A program made the translations under genes and the position numbers. A stretch of DNA of 64,000 nucleotides from Epilithonimonas arachidiradicis (lineage in GTDB: Bacteria; Bacteroidota; Bacteroidia; Flavobacteriales; Weeksellaceae): the NCBI RefSeq assembly GCF_003610695.1, contig NZ_RAQH01000001.1, positions 1 to 64,000 on the forward strand, written 5' to 3'. A model generated the notes under the pieces. That model worked only from the letters and a program-made list of their open reading frames with translations. It ran no database searches and was not told the DNA's origin. This document shows, piece by piece, positions 23,636-32,292 of this stretch; the stretch's first letter is position 1, and each line of letters begins with the position of its first letter.

Positions 23636-25024
23636 ATGAAAATTAAAATACTTTTTGGAATTGCATTTTGGTCGCTTTTGCTTTTAGCAGGTTGTAATCG
23701 AGATGATATTTCTTTTGATTCTCCTACCCAACTTTTGAGATTCTCTACCGATACTGTTTTTTGCGATACAGTTTATAATCAAATGCGTTCGGAAACATAT
23801 GCTGTTAAGGTTTATAACAATGAAAATAAGGATGTTCTGATTCCAAGAATTGCCTTGGAAGGTGGAAGTGGATCTCTTTATAGAATCAATGTGGATGGAA
23901 AAGTCGGAACAAGTTTCGAAAATATAGCTTTGAGAAAAAAAGACAGTCTTTATGTTTTCGTAGAAATTGCGCCTATTGCAAACGCTCCGGAAGCAATTGC
24001 AGAAGACAAAGTGGTTTTCAATACGCCAGCAGGTGAACAAAAAGTAACGCTTCTTTCTGTGGTTCAAGATGCAGAATATTTTATCAAAACGGATACAAAT
24101 CCTAACATCATTTCCGAAAATACCACTTGGACAAAGGATAAAGTGAAAGTCATTTTTGGAGATTTGACTATTGCTGAAGGTAAAACTCTGACAATGGAAC
24201 AAGGAACGAAAGTCTATTTCCGCAAAAACAGTGGAATGAATTTCGCGAAAAATTCTGGATTAATTGTGAATGGAGCTTTAGGCGAAGAAGTCATTTTCCG
24301 AGGCGATAGAAGTGACACGAAGTATGACACTCTCCCCGCCAACTGGAACGGAATCAAAATGGAAGAAGGTTCACTTCTTAATATGAATTACGCCAGAGTT
24401 TTCGGTGGGAATGTTGGCTTACAACTCAAAAAAAATACGGCAACAATTAATAATTCTATTTTCCATACATTTCAAAGTGTAGGCGTTTATGGAATACATT
24501 CCAAAATTACAATGAACAATGTTGTGATGAACAACTGCGGTGAAGCTGATCTTGCATTTGCTGCTGGTGGAGATTATACACTTAATTATTGTACGATTGC
24601 TAATTACTGGAATTTGAATCCTTCGATGTCTGCTTTGGGAATCTATGCAAGTGATATTTGGGAAAATGAAAATGGCGAACCTGAAATTGGAGATTTTAAA
24701 TTAAATGTCAACAACTCAATTGTCTACGGAGATATCCCAGATATGATTTCAATTAATAAATCTAATGGAAATGTCTTAGCTTTTGAATATGAATTCAGAA
24801 ATTCATTATTGAAATTCACATCTAATTCTGGTTTAACCATTGGTAATACTAATACCGCCAACGAAGACCCACAATTCCAGAACTATTTTACTCAAAAAAT
24901 GAATCTTAGAGTTAAATCCGATTCGCCAGCAAGAGGAAAAGGAGTTGGAACAAATAGTATTACCACAATGGATATCGTTGGTAATCCTAGAACTGGTCTT
25001 CTCACAATTGGAGCTTATCAGTAA
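23636..25024 (+). CDS. Beta-helix lipoprotein of unknown function
   Basis: This 462-residue protein has a lipoprotein signal (SLLLLAGCNRDD) with the lipobox Cys at about residue 20. The N-terminal part looks like a beta-sandwich. From about residue 170 the sequence has regular turns with N and G residues (INNSIFHTFQSVGVYGIHSK, NVVMNNCGEADLAFAAGG) typical of a right-handed parallel beta-helix, like choice-of-anchor or polysaccharide-binding surface proteins. It is probably exposed on the outer membrane. The next gene starts at its stop codon (TAATG), so the two are co-translated. Confidence 0.8.
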   Translation: MKIKILFGIAFWSLLLLAGCNRDDISFDSPTQLLRFSTDTVFCDTVYNQMRSETYAVKVYNNENKDVLIPRIALEGGSGSLYRINVDGKVGTSFENIALRKKDSLYVFVEIAPIANAPEAIAEDKVVFNTPAGEQKVTLLSVVQDAEYFIKTDTNPNIISENTTWTKDKVKVIFGDLTIAEGKTLTMEQGTKVYFRKNSGMNFAKNSGLIVNGALGEEVIFRGDRSDTKYDTLPANWNGIKMEEGSLLNMNYARVFGGNVGLQLKKNTATINNSIFHTFQSVGVYGIHSKITMNNVVMNNCGEADLAFAAGGDYTLNYCTIANYWNLNPSMSALGIYASDIWENENGEPEIGDFKLNVNNSIVYGDIPDMISINKSNGNVLAFEYEFRNSLLKFTSNSGLTIGNTNTANEDPQFQNYFTQKMNLRVKSDSPARGKGVGTNSITTMDIVGNPRTGLLTIGAYQ

Positions 25025-25350
25025 TGGAAATCATAACGCTACAAAATCAGGTTGATGAATGGATAAAAACCATTGGTGTCCGCTATTTCAATGAGTTGAC
25101 TAATATGGCAATGCTAACGGAAGAAGTTGGCGAAGTTGCCAGAATCATTGCCAGAAGATACGGCGAGCAATCTGAAAAGGAATCTGATAAATCCAAAGAT
25201 TTAGGAGAAGAATTAGCCGATGTTCTTTTTGTGACGCTTTGTTTAGCGAATCAAACCGGAACAGATTTACAGTCAGCATTTGATAAAAAAATGAAAGTTA
25301 AAACTGATAGAGACAAAGACCGACATCAGAATAATGAAAAATTAAAATAG
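25024..25350 (+). CDS. MazG-like nucleotide pyrophosphohydrolase
   Basis: This 108-residue protein has the all-alpha NTP pyrophosphatase pattern, with an ExxE metal motif in LTEEVGEVARIIA and a second acidic motif in GEELADVLFVTLCLA. This size class includes MazG-like and iMazG enzymes that hydrolyse non-canonical or excess nucleoside triphosphates to monophosphates. The start overlaps the lipoprotein stop by one base. Confidence 0.9.
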   Translation: MEIITLQNQVDEWIKTIGVRYFNELTNMAMLTEEVGEVARIIARRYGEQSEKESDKSKDLGEELADVLFVTLCLANQTGTDLQSAFDKKMKVKTDRDKDRHQNNEKLK

Positions 25351-25421
25351 TGAGAGGTAAAATGTAAGAAGTCAGAAGTTTTTATTGACCTTTTACATTT
25401 TTACTTTTCACATCTCACAAA
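25351..25421. repeat. Imperfect inverted repeat
   Basis: The arms GTGAGAGGTAAAATGTAAG and the reverse of CTTTTACATTTTTACTTTTC...TCTCAC pair imperfectly. The purine-rich GTAAGAAGTCAGAAG unit recurs in other gaps. It may form a long weak hairpin between the MazG-like gene and aroA. Confidence 0.5.
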
Positions 25422-25424
25422 ACT

Positions 25425-26645
25425 ATGATATTAAAAAAATCAGAATTAATAGACGGAAAAAATATACAAATTACCGGTTCGAAAAGTATTTCGAACCGTC
25501 TTTTGATTTTAGGGAAATTGTTTGGGAATATTGATATGCTCAATCTTTCCAATTCTCAGGACACCACTTTGTTGAAAAAAGCTTTGGAATCTGATTCCGA
25601 AACCATTGATATCCATCACGCTGGAACGGCAATGCGATTTTTAACTTCTTATTACTCGATTTTTGAAGGTAGAAAAACCATTTTGACAGGTTCTGACCGA
25701 ATGAAAAATCGTCCCATCAAACCTTTGGTAGATGCGCTTCAGTCGCTTGGTGCAGACATTACTTATCTCGAAAAAGAAGGCTATCCGCCGTTGCAAATCA
25801 TTGGAAAAAAAATTGAAAAAGATTCGGTTAAAATTTCAGCCAATGTTTCAAGCCAGTTTTTAACTTCTTTGATTTTAATCGGAGGAAAATTAGAAAATGG
25901 ATTGACTTTAGAATTGGAAGGCGAAATCACGTCTCGTCCTTATCTTGAAATGACTTTAAAAATCCTAAACGAAATCGGAATCAAGTCGCATTTCGCTGAA
26001 AACACAATCGAAATCTTACCTCATCCGGAAAATGCAAGAATCGAACATTACGAAGTAGAAAGCGACTGGTCTTCAGCTTCCTATTTTTATTCTTTGGCAG
26101 CAATTGGTAGAAAATCTATCAATCTTAGAAGTTATCACACATTGTCTTTGCAAGGTGATAGCGTAATTAAGGAAATCTACTGGAAATATTTCGGAATTAA
26201 TACGGTTTCGGATTATGCAGAAAACTCGATTTCGCTTTTGCCAGAACCAGCTTTCGAATATCCTGAATTGATTTATTTGGATATGAACGATTGTCCGGAC
26301 ATCGCTCAAACACTTTGTGTGACGGCGACGGCATTGAAAATCCCTTTTGTCATCACAGGACTTCACACTTTGAAAGTGAAAGAAACAGATAGATTGGTGG
26401 CGCTTCAAAATGAATTATTGAAAATCGGTGGAAAAACACATATTACAGTTGAGAAAATTGAATCTTGCGAATTCATAGAGCCTGAAGAAAACATTTCTAT
26501 CGCCACTTACAATGACCACAGAATGGCGATGGCATTTGCGCCGTTTGCTTTAGTCAAAGAACTTAATATCGAAAACGAAGATGTTGTAGAAAAATCTTAT
26601 CCTGAATTTTGGGAGGATTTTGAGGAGGTTACCAAATCAAACTAA
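25425..26645 (+). CDS. aroA: 3-phosphoshikimate 1-carboxyvinyltransferase (EPSP synthase)
   Basis: This 406-residue enzyme joins shikimate-3-phosphate and phosphoenolpyruvate in aromatic amino-acid synthesis. It shows GSKSISNRLLILG near residue 18, HAGTAMRFLTSYYS near 65, RMKNRPIKPLVDAL near 92 and the C-terminal DHRMAMAFAPFAL. It is slightly shorter than the E. coli enzyme, as usual in Flavobacteriia. The next gene starts at the base after its stop. Confidence 0.95.
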   Translation: MILKKSELIDGKNIQITGSKSISNRLLILGKLFGNIDMLNLSNSQDTTLLKKALESDSETIDIHHAGTAMRFLTSYYSIFEGRKTILTGSDRMKNRPIKPLVDALQSLGADITYLEKEGYPPLQIIGKKIEKDSVKISANVSSQFLTSLILIGGKLENGLTLELEGEITSRPYLEMTLKILNEIGIKSHFAENTIEILPHPENARIEHYEVESDWSSASYFYSLAAIGRKSINLRSYHTLSLQGDSVIKEIYWKYFGINTVSDYAENSISLLPEPAFEYPELIYLDMNDCPDIAQTLCVTATALKIPFVITGLHTLKVKETDRLVALQNELLKIGGKTHITVEKIESCEFIEPEENISIATYNDHRMAMAFAPFALVKELNIENEDVVEKSYPEFWEDFEEVTKSN

Positions 26646-27317
26646 ATGAAATATCTCTTTTCTTTTTTAGCCTTAATACTTTGTTCAATTCTCCAATCTC
26701 AGGAATTGAAAGATTTCGCAATTCCAAAAACTTATGAAAAAATCTTGGAAATAAAAGGCGACCTCGACAAAGATGGAAAAGATGAAGTCGTGATGGTTTT
26801 TAACACGGATAAAATCATCAACAAAATTTCGGAAGGATTGGAAAGGAAACTCTACATTCTGAAAAATATTAATGGTAAATTAAAAATTTGGCAAGAGAAT
26901 TCTAATCTGCTTTTCGATAGTAAAGAAGGATTTTACCCGGAAAGCAATGAATTAGAGTTGACCATCAAGAATAATTGTTTGGTGATTTTTCAATCTTATT
27001 TCTCAAATTCCCGACACACAGTGACTTCAAAAAATACATTCAGATTTCAAAATGGCGATTTCTATCTGATTGGTGCTTTGGTCAAATTTGATGATACCTG
27101 CGAATTTAATTTCTCCAGCGAAATCAATTTTTCAACTGGCAAAGTGATTGTCGATGACCAGTATTCTGATTGTGACAGTGGATACGAAAGAGAAGTTCCG
27201 AAAAATTACTATAAAGAATTCACGTACAAAATTCCCAAATTGATAAAAATGAACGACTATAAAATGGGAAAGAATGAAATCAAAATCCCTAATTCAAAAA
27301 AATCATTTTATTACTAA
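26646..27317 (+). CDS. Secreted protein of unknown function
   Basis: This 223-residue protein begins with a signal peptide (FLALILCSILQSQ) and contains KGDLDKDGKDEVVMVF near residue 38, a calcium-loop-like DxDxDGxxE segment as in FG-GAP or integrin-alpha-like repeats. The remainder is beta-rich. I recognise no specific family. It starts directly after aroA and ends one base before the SDR gene, so it is probably co-transcribed with them. Confidence 0.7.
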   Translation: MKYLFSFLALILCSILQSQELKDFAIPKTYEKILEIKGDLDKDGKDEVVMVFNTDKIINKISEGLERKLYILKNINGKLKIWQENSNLLFDSKEGFYPESNELELTIKNNCLVIFQSYFSNSRHTVTSKNTFRFQNGDFYLIGALVKFDDTCEFNFSSEINFSTGKVIVDDQYSDCDSGYEREVPKNYYKEFTYKIPKLIKMNDYKMGKNEIKIPNSKKSFYY

Positions 27318-28112
27318 ATGTCTAAAACAATCATCATCACAGGCGCTTCATCCGGAATTGGATTTGCCTTGGCAGAATATTTCGGTAAGAAAGGAAACAA
27401 AGTTTACGGATTAAGCAGAAAAGTCGTAAGCTCCGATTATTTCGTTTCGATTCCAACAGACATTACTGAAAAAGACCAAATCAATAACGCCATTTCAGAA
27501 ATCCTGAAAACAGAAACCAGAATCGATGTTCTGATTAATAATGCAGGAATGGGAATGGTTGGCGCAGTGGAAGATTCTACGAAAGAAGATATTTCGAAGT
27601 TATTCAACCTTAATTTGATTGGTTCAGTTCAGATGATGACGGCTGTTCTTCCAAAGATGAGAGAACAGAAATTCGGAAAAATCATCAACGTTTCCAGCAT
27701 CGGTTCCGAAATGGGATTACCTTTCAGAGGATTTTATTCCGCTTCCAAATCTGCATTAGACAAAGTGACGGAAGCAATGCGTTACGAAGTTTATCCTTGG
27801 AACATCCACGTTTGTTCACTCCATTTGGGCGACATCAAAACGAATATTGCAGAAAACCGTGTCAAAACAAAAGTTTCAGATGCTTATAAAATTGTCTTTG
27901 ATAAAGTTTATTCTCTAATGAATTCTCACGTTGGCGACGGAACAGAACCTTTGGATGTGGCAGTTTATGTGGAACAGCTTTTAGGAAAGTCAAAATGGAA
28001 AGCCCACTATTATTTTGGGAAACTCGGGCAGAAAATTGGCGTTCCTTTGAAATGGATTCTTCCTCAGAATACTTATGAAAATCTGATGAAGAAGTATAAT
28101 AAAATGGATTGA
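27318..28112 (+). CDS. Short-chain dehydrogenase/reductase
   Basis: This 264-residue classical SDR has TGASSGIG (residues 8-15) for NAD(P) binding, LINNAGMG (near 73) and the catalytic Ser and YSASK segment (near 144). The long C-terminal part after YSASKSALDKV resembles oxidoreductases that act on larger lipophilic substrates. The substrate cannot be read from the sequence. Confidence 0.9.
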   Translation: MSKTIIITGASSGIGFALAEYFGKKGNKVYGLSRKVVSSDYFVSIPTDITEKDQINNAISEILKTETRIDVLINNAGMGMVGAVEDSTKEDISKLFNLNLIGSVQMMTAVLPKMREQKFGKIINVSSIGSEMGLPFRGFYSASKSALDKVTEAMRYEVYPWNIHVCSLHLGDIKTNIAENRVKTKVSDAYKIVFDKVYSLMNSHVGDGTEPLDVAVYVEQLLGKSKWKAHYYFGKLGQKIGVPLKWILPQNTYENLMKKYNKMD

Positions 28113-28125
28113 TTTTCTGTTATAT

Positions 28126-28264
28126 AACCACAAAAGTCACAAAAGAATAATGTTAAAGAAGTTCGATATATCAAGAAAAAAAAAGATAGAAATCGAAGAC
28201 AATTTCTTTTGTAATCTTTTGAAAAACATAACATTTATATTCTTCTTTTGTGCCTTTTGTGGTT
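28126..28264. repeat. Inverted-repeat element overlapping the start of a coding region
   Basis: A 22-base left arm (28126-28147, AACCACAAAAGTCACAAAAG...) and a right arm (28243-28264, ...CCTTTTGTGGTT) are inverted copies differing at one position. The unit resembles the CGCAAAGGCGCAAAG end of family A. The next gene's ATG (28150) lies three bases inside the left arm, and its signal peptide is encoded by the right arm. Confidence 0.65.
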
Positions 28265-29829
28265 TAATCAACGCACAGAAAAAAGAATATTGGCTCATCG
28301 ACAAAGAAACCAACGTAAAAAAAATCGTTTCTGATTCGGCTAAAGCTGTCAAATTTCTGGATTCTTTGGCAGAGAACTCTTACTTCTTTACAGAACTGAA
28401 AGACGTCAAAAAAATAGACAATCGGACAGAAATCTATTATGACAAAGGCCCCAATTTCAATCAGGCTAAAATCCAATTTTCAGATTCTTTAGTTACAGAT
28501 TTGAAGTTTCAAAAGAATGAGATTTACACCAAAAATTTAGATTCACTCAAGAAAAATATTAATCAAAAATATCGGGATAAAGGTTTCGCTTTCAACCGTG
28601 TGAAAACCAAATTCCGGAAAATGGAAAATGGAATCCCATCGGTTAAAATATCAGTTGTTCCGGCTTCCCAAAGAAAAATTGATGGTATTGTTTTTAAAGG
28701 CTATACACGTTTACCGAAACAATTCGTTAAAAATCTCAACAAGCAATATCTTGGTAAAAACTATGATGACAGGAATTTGGTTTCTATGAATCAATCTTTG
28801 CAGAATCATCAATTTGTGTCGTTGGAAAAGCCGCCTCAGACATTATTTACCAAAGATTCCACGCAGGTTTTTCTCTTTACTCAGAAAAGGAAAACAAACA
28901 CTTTTGACGGAATGATTGGTTTCGGAAATGATAAAACCGAAAAATTCACTGTCAACGGAACTTTGAATGTCCAAATGAAAAATATGTTCAACAGTTTCGA
29001 AAGCATCGGCGTTTACTGGCAAAGAAATCCAGATAAAGGTCAGACTTTTGATATGCAAACCGACATTCCTTACACGTTTGGAAGCAACGTCGGCTTGAAT
29101 GTCAATGTCAATATTTTCCGCCAAGATTCCACTTTTGCGAATGTCAAATTTTTGCCTGCAGTTTATTATCATCTTTCTCCGAAACAAAAACTCGGTCTCA
29201 AAGGAACTTTCGAGTCTTCTGCGATTCTAGATTCACTTTACACGAGCGGTCGCGATTACAGCAAAAAAGGGATTGGCGTTTATTATCAATATCAGGAAGG
29301 GAGCGATATTCCGTTGTTTATTAACAAAAGCAATATCCGTTTGGAAGCTGATTTCCTGAAAACGACTTACGATGATACGCAGGAAAAATTTGATCAAATT
29401 AGGTATTTTCTTTTTGCAGAACATAACTTCAACTTATCCGGAAATCACTTTCTCAATATCAAAGGAGAATCTGCTTTGCTCAGTTCCAAAAACGAATTAT
29501 CGACAAACGAACTCTTTCGGTTTGGAGGCTGGAATTCACTTCGAGGTTTTAATGAACAAAGTCTTGTCAGCGATTTTTATGCTTTTGCCGGCGCCGAATA
29601 TCGTTACCTCGTCAATGATCAAGCCTTTTTTGATCTCTTTGCGCAGTACGGACAAATGTCCAATAAAGCCCTCGGAATCACGCCAAAACTCTACAGTTTA
29701 GGTTTAGGTTTCAACTTTTTCCTTCCTGTTGGTTTGATGAGTTTTCAGATTTCCAACGGAAACGAATTTGGGAATCCTTTCAAATTCAACGAAATAAAAA
29801 TACATTGGGGAATCCTCAGTCGATTCTAA
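28150..29829 (+). CDS. Omp85-superfamily outer-membrane protein (BamA/TamA-like)
   Basis: This 559-residue protein has an unusual long N-terminal leader: a charged stretch, then the hydrophobic core ITFIFFFCAFCGLINAQ as signal peptide. One or two POTRA-like regions follow to about residue 230 (SVVPASQRKIDGIVFKGYT), then a beta-barrel with LRGFNEQSL, the conserved (V/L)RG(F/Y) loop motif of Omp85 proteins. It ends KIHWGILSRF with a terminal Phe. It probably assembles or secretes proteins or acts in envelope transport. It is shorter than BamA. The first 38 codons lie in a repeat element. Confidence 0.82.
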   Translation: MLKKFDISRKKKIEIEDNFFCNLLKNITFIFFFCAFCGLINAQKKEYWLIDKETNVKKIVSDSAKAVKFLDSLAENSYFFTELKDVKKIDNRTEIYYDKGPNFNQAKIQFSDSLVTDLKFQKNEIYTKNLDSLKKNINQKYRDKGFAFNRVKTKFRKMENGIPSVKISVVPASQRKIDGIVFKGYTRLPKQFVKNLNKQYLGKNYDDRNLVSMNQSLQNHQFVSLEKPPQTLFTKDSTQVFLFTQKRKTNTFDGMIGFGNDKTEKFTVNGTLNVQMKNMFNSFESIGVYWQRNPDKGQTFDMQTDIPYTFGSNVGLNVNVNIFRQDSTFANVKFLPAVYYHLSPKQKLGLKGTFESSAILDSLYTSGRDYSKKGIGVYYQYQEGSDIPLFINKSNIRLEADFLKTTYDDTQEKFDQIRYFLFAEHNFNLSGNHFLNIKGESALLSSKNELSTNELFRFGGWNSLRGFNEQSLVSDFYAFAGAEYRYLVNDQAFFDLFAQYGQMSNKALGITPKLYSLGLGFNFFLPVGLMSFQISNGNEFGNPFKFNEIKIHWGILSRF

Positions 29830-29837
29830 AATTTTTG

Positions 29838-29936
29838 GGAGCCGGGAACCTGCTGTCCACTATATCTTTTGCAAAATCCAACCGAATCCAAAGCTATTTT
29901 TGCAAAAGGATGCCGTTCCCATCAGGGCTAGGATAT
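29838..29936 (-). repeat. REP-like intergenic element, family D
   Basis: GGGAGCCGGGAACCTGCTG on one side and AAGGATGCCG...CAGGGCTAGG on the other flank an inner TTTTGCAAAA hairpin. A related degenerate copy, in the other orientation, is at 48047-48130 (TAGCCCCGAT, then AATCCTTTTG). Confidence 0.6.
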
Positions 29937-30017
29937 TCGTCATCCAATCATCATTTCTCTGAATATTAATTATTTATCAAATAAATTACGATATTTTCAA
30001 ATTCAATAAAAATAACT

Positions 30018-30025
30018 TAATTTTG
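30018..30025 (+). promoter_or_regulatory. -7 box upstream of guaB
   Basis: TAATTTTG matches TAnnTTTG; TTTC at 29995-29998 stands 19 bases upstream as a weak -33. The ATG follows 14 bases later. Confidence 0.5.
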
Positions 30026-30039
30026 CAAAGAAAGTAAAG

Positions 30040-31500
30040 ATGTCTATTCATAACAAAATTGTAGAGACAGCCATCACTTTCGATGACGTGCTTCTAGTCC
30101 CTTCTTATTCAGAAGTTTTACCTAATCAGGTTTCCCTAAAATCAAGACTTACAGACAAAATTTCGCTTAATGTTCCAATTGTTTCCGCTGCTATGGATAC
30201 GGTTACGGAGGCTGATTTGGCAATCGCATTAGCAAGAGTTGGCGGTTTGGGTTTTATTCACAAAAATATGACAATTGCAGAGCAGGCTGCGCAGGTCAAC
30301 AGTGTAAAACGTTCCGAAAACGGAATGATTGCAGACCCAGTCACTTTGTCAAAAGATCATACTTTGGCTGAAGCGAAAGCTTTGATGGCAAATTACAAAA
30401 TCTCTGGACTTCCCGTTGTAGATAAAAATAATTACCTTATCGGGATCATTACCAACCGTGATGTGAAATATCAGGAAAACCTTGATATTAAAGTTGAGGA
30501 AATTATGACCAAAGAAAACCTCATTACTTCTGATAAAAACACAAATCTCGAAAAGGCGAAAGAGATTTTGCTTAAAAATAGAATAGAGAAACTTCCAATT
30601 GTTGACAAGAAAAATAAATTGGTTGGATTGATTACAATCAAAGACATTGATAATCAATTGGAATATCCGAATGCCAACAAAGACCAAAACGGAAGACTAA
30701 TTGTTGGAGCTGGCGTTGGTGTTGGCGAAGATACGATTGAAAGAATTACTGCATTGGTAAAAGCTGGTGTTGATATTGTTGCCATAGATTCAGCTCACGG
30801 CCATTCGAAAGGGGTTTTGGATAAAATCTCTGAAATCAGAAAAACTTTCCCAGACTTAGATATTGTTGGTGGAAATATTGTAACCGCTGATGCAGCAAAA
30901 GATTTGATAAAAGCTGGAGCCAACGTTCTGAAAGTTGGTGTTGGGCCAGGTTCAATCTGTACAACCAGAGTTGTTGCCGGAGTTGGTGTTCCGCAACTTT
31001 CTGCAATCTATAACGTTTACGAATTTGCTAAAAAGAAAAATGTAGCAGTTATTGCTGATGGTGGAATAAAATTATCCGGAGATATTGTAAAGGCAATCGC
31101 AAGCGGTGCTGGAGCAGTAATGTTAGGTTCTCTTCTAGCTGGAACTGATGAAGCTCCGGGAGAAGAAATTATTTTCCAAGGAAGAAAATTTAAATCTTAC
31201 CAAGGAATGGGTTCACTTTCAGCTATGAAACGCGGTGGAAAAGAGCGTTATTTCCAAAGTGAAGCTAAGAAATTCGTCCCAGAAGGCATCGAAGGAAGAG
31301 TTCCGCACAAAGGAAAACTGGAAGATGTAATTTTTCAATTAACTGGAGGTTTAAGAGCCGGAATGGGTTATTGTGGTGCGAAAGATATCGAAGCGTTGCA
31401 AAAAGATTCAAAACTGGTAATGATAACAGGAAGCGGATTGAAAGAATCTCATCCACACGATGTGATTATTACGCAAGAAGCGCCGAATTATTCTTTGTAA
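30040..31500 (+). CDS. guaB: IMP dehydrogenase
   Basis: This 486-residue enzyme oxidises IMP to XMP, the committed step of GMP synthesis. It has the barrel start [16 protein letters not shown], a CBS pair inserted at about residues 95-205 (for example [20 protein letters not shown]), the catalytic loop [18 protein letters not shown] with the active-site Cys, and the C-terminal [11 protein letters not shown] flap. Length and motif order are typical. Transcription ends convergently with a small KTSC gene one base after the stop. Confidence 0.97.
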   Translation: MSIHNKIVETAITFDDVLLVPSYSEVLPNQVSLKSRLTDKISLNVPIVSAAMDTVTEADLAIALARVGGLGFIHKNMTIAEQAAQVNSVKRSENGMIADPVTLSKDHTLAEAKALMANYKISGLPVVDKNNYLIGIITNRDVKYQENLDIKVEEIMTKENLITSDKNTNLEKAKEILLKNRIEKLPIVDKKNKLVGLITIKDIDNQLEYPNANKDQNGRLIVGAGVGVGEDTIERITALVKAGVDIVAIDSAHGHSKGVLDKISEIRKTFPDLDIVGGNIVTADAAKDLIKAGANVLKVGVGPGSICTTRVVAGVGVPQLSAIYNVYEFAKKKNVAVIADGGIKLSGDIVKAIASGAGAVMLGSLLAGTDEAPGEEIIFQGRKFKSYQGMGSLSAMKRGGKERYFQSEAKKFVPEGIEGRVPHKGKLEDVIFQLTGGLRAGMGYCGAKDIEALQKDSKLVMITGSGLKESHPHDVIITQEAPNYSL

Positions 31501-31501
31501 T

Positions 31502-31702
31502 TCAATCGCTGATTTTCTTGAATTTGAATTTTGGTTTAATCACTTTATTCAGATAAATTCCTTTTGAGAAAGCCGATTTGAATTCATCAAAAATTTTCTG
31601 AGACACATTCAGATAATCATAAACTGCTCCGGATTGGTAAACGATCCGGAGTATTTTTTTATCCTCGAGATAATTGTAAGTGTTGACAACTGACGAAGGC
31701 AT
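31502..31702 (-). CDS. KTSC domain protein
   Basis: This 66-residue protein fits the small KTSC family: VYDYLNVSQKIFDEFKSAFS matches the Y-x-Y-x-x-V region and the FxxxxSxG segment (KSAFSKGIYLNKVI). The family occurs in phage and bacteria, alone or fused to RNA-binding domains, and its function is unclear. It lies tail to tail with guaB, one base apart, on the minus strand. Confidence 0.75.
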   Translation of the reverse strand: MPSSVVNTYNYLEDKKILRIVYQSGAVYDYLNVSQKIFDEFKSAFSKGIYLNKVIKPKFKFKKISD

Positions 31703-31804
31703 AATTTCTTAATTACAAAAAATATTCCTATAAATCATTAAAAAACAAAAACTTTGGTGTCAAGTTTGATGATAATTTTATAATTTTGCAGCGTTATTAA
31801 ACCA

Positions 31805-32152
31805 ATGAAGAAGAACACACTTTTCCCATTATTATTCTTAACCGTTTTTGTTCTCGGAATGCTTTCTTTCACTTCTAATAAGAAAGTGATAGCCGTTGTT
31901 TTCAACAAAGAAATGACAAGACAAGATTTGATGAGTCTTCAGAAAAATCTGAAGGACAAAAACATCATTCTGGTATTTAACAAAATGAAATTCACTAAGA
32001 ATCGATTGAGTTATATCGATTTCAGTATCGATTTTGGGGATGGTTTTTCGGGAACGTCAAAATCTGTGATTACAAAAAATACAGAAATCGGTTTTATGCG
32101 AGACTATAATGATAATGCCGAGCAGCCTTTTGTTGTCGGTAATTTAAAATAA
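31805..32152 (+). CDS. Small exported protein of unknown function
   Basis: This 115-residue protein has a signal peptide (LFPLLFLTVFVLGMLSFTS) and a mature domain of about 90 residues with DFSIDFGDGFSGTSKSV. Similar C-terminal segments occur in M56/BlaR1-associated proteins of Bacteroidota, but the match is by eye and weak. A -7 box TAATTTTG (31781-31788) precedes it and a terminator follows, so it is transcribed alone. Confidence 0.65.
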   Translation: MKKNTLFPLLFLTVFVLGMLSFTSNKKVIAVVFNKEMTRQDLMSLQKNLKDKNIILVFNKMKFTKNRLSYIDFSIDFGDGFSGTSKSVITKNTEIGFMRDYNDNAEQPFVVGNLK

Positions 32153-32177
32153 AGCTTCCCAAACCGGAAGCTTTTTT
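32151..32177 (+). terminator. Rho-independent terminator
   Basis: AGCTTCC / GGAAGCT (32153-32159, 32166-32172) followed by TTTTTTA; the hairpin begins at the stop codon of the 31805 gene. Confidence 0.85.
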
Positions 32178-32245
32178 ATTGTCTAAATTTTTGATTTCAA
32201 AACAATTTTTTCGCGTCAGAATAAAAAAATACCTTGAAAAAGGTA

Positions 32246-32276
32246 TTGTCGTGATTTTTACCGTAGCCTAAATTTG
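32246..32276 (+). promoter_or_regulatory. Promoter of the T9SS delta-60-type gene
   Basis: TTG (32246-32248), 20 bases, TAAATTTG (32269-32276). An inverted repeat ATACCTT / AAGGTAT (32229-32235, 32240-32246) abuts the -33 box and could be an operator. Confidence 0.6.
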
Positions 32277-32292
32277 ATCAAAATTTAACGCT

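Noticed and set aside
23684-24202. 172-residue minus-strand frame opposite the beta-helix lipoprotein gene
   Set aside because: Cysteine/phenylalanine-rich antisense translation typical of a shadow; the plus-strand gene has a lipobox and coherent fold.
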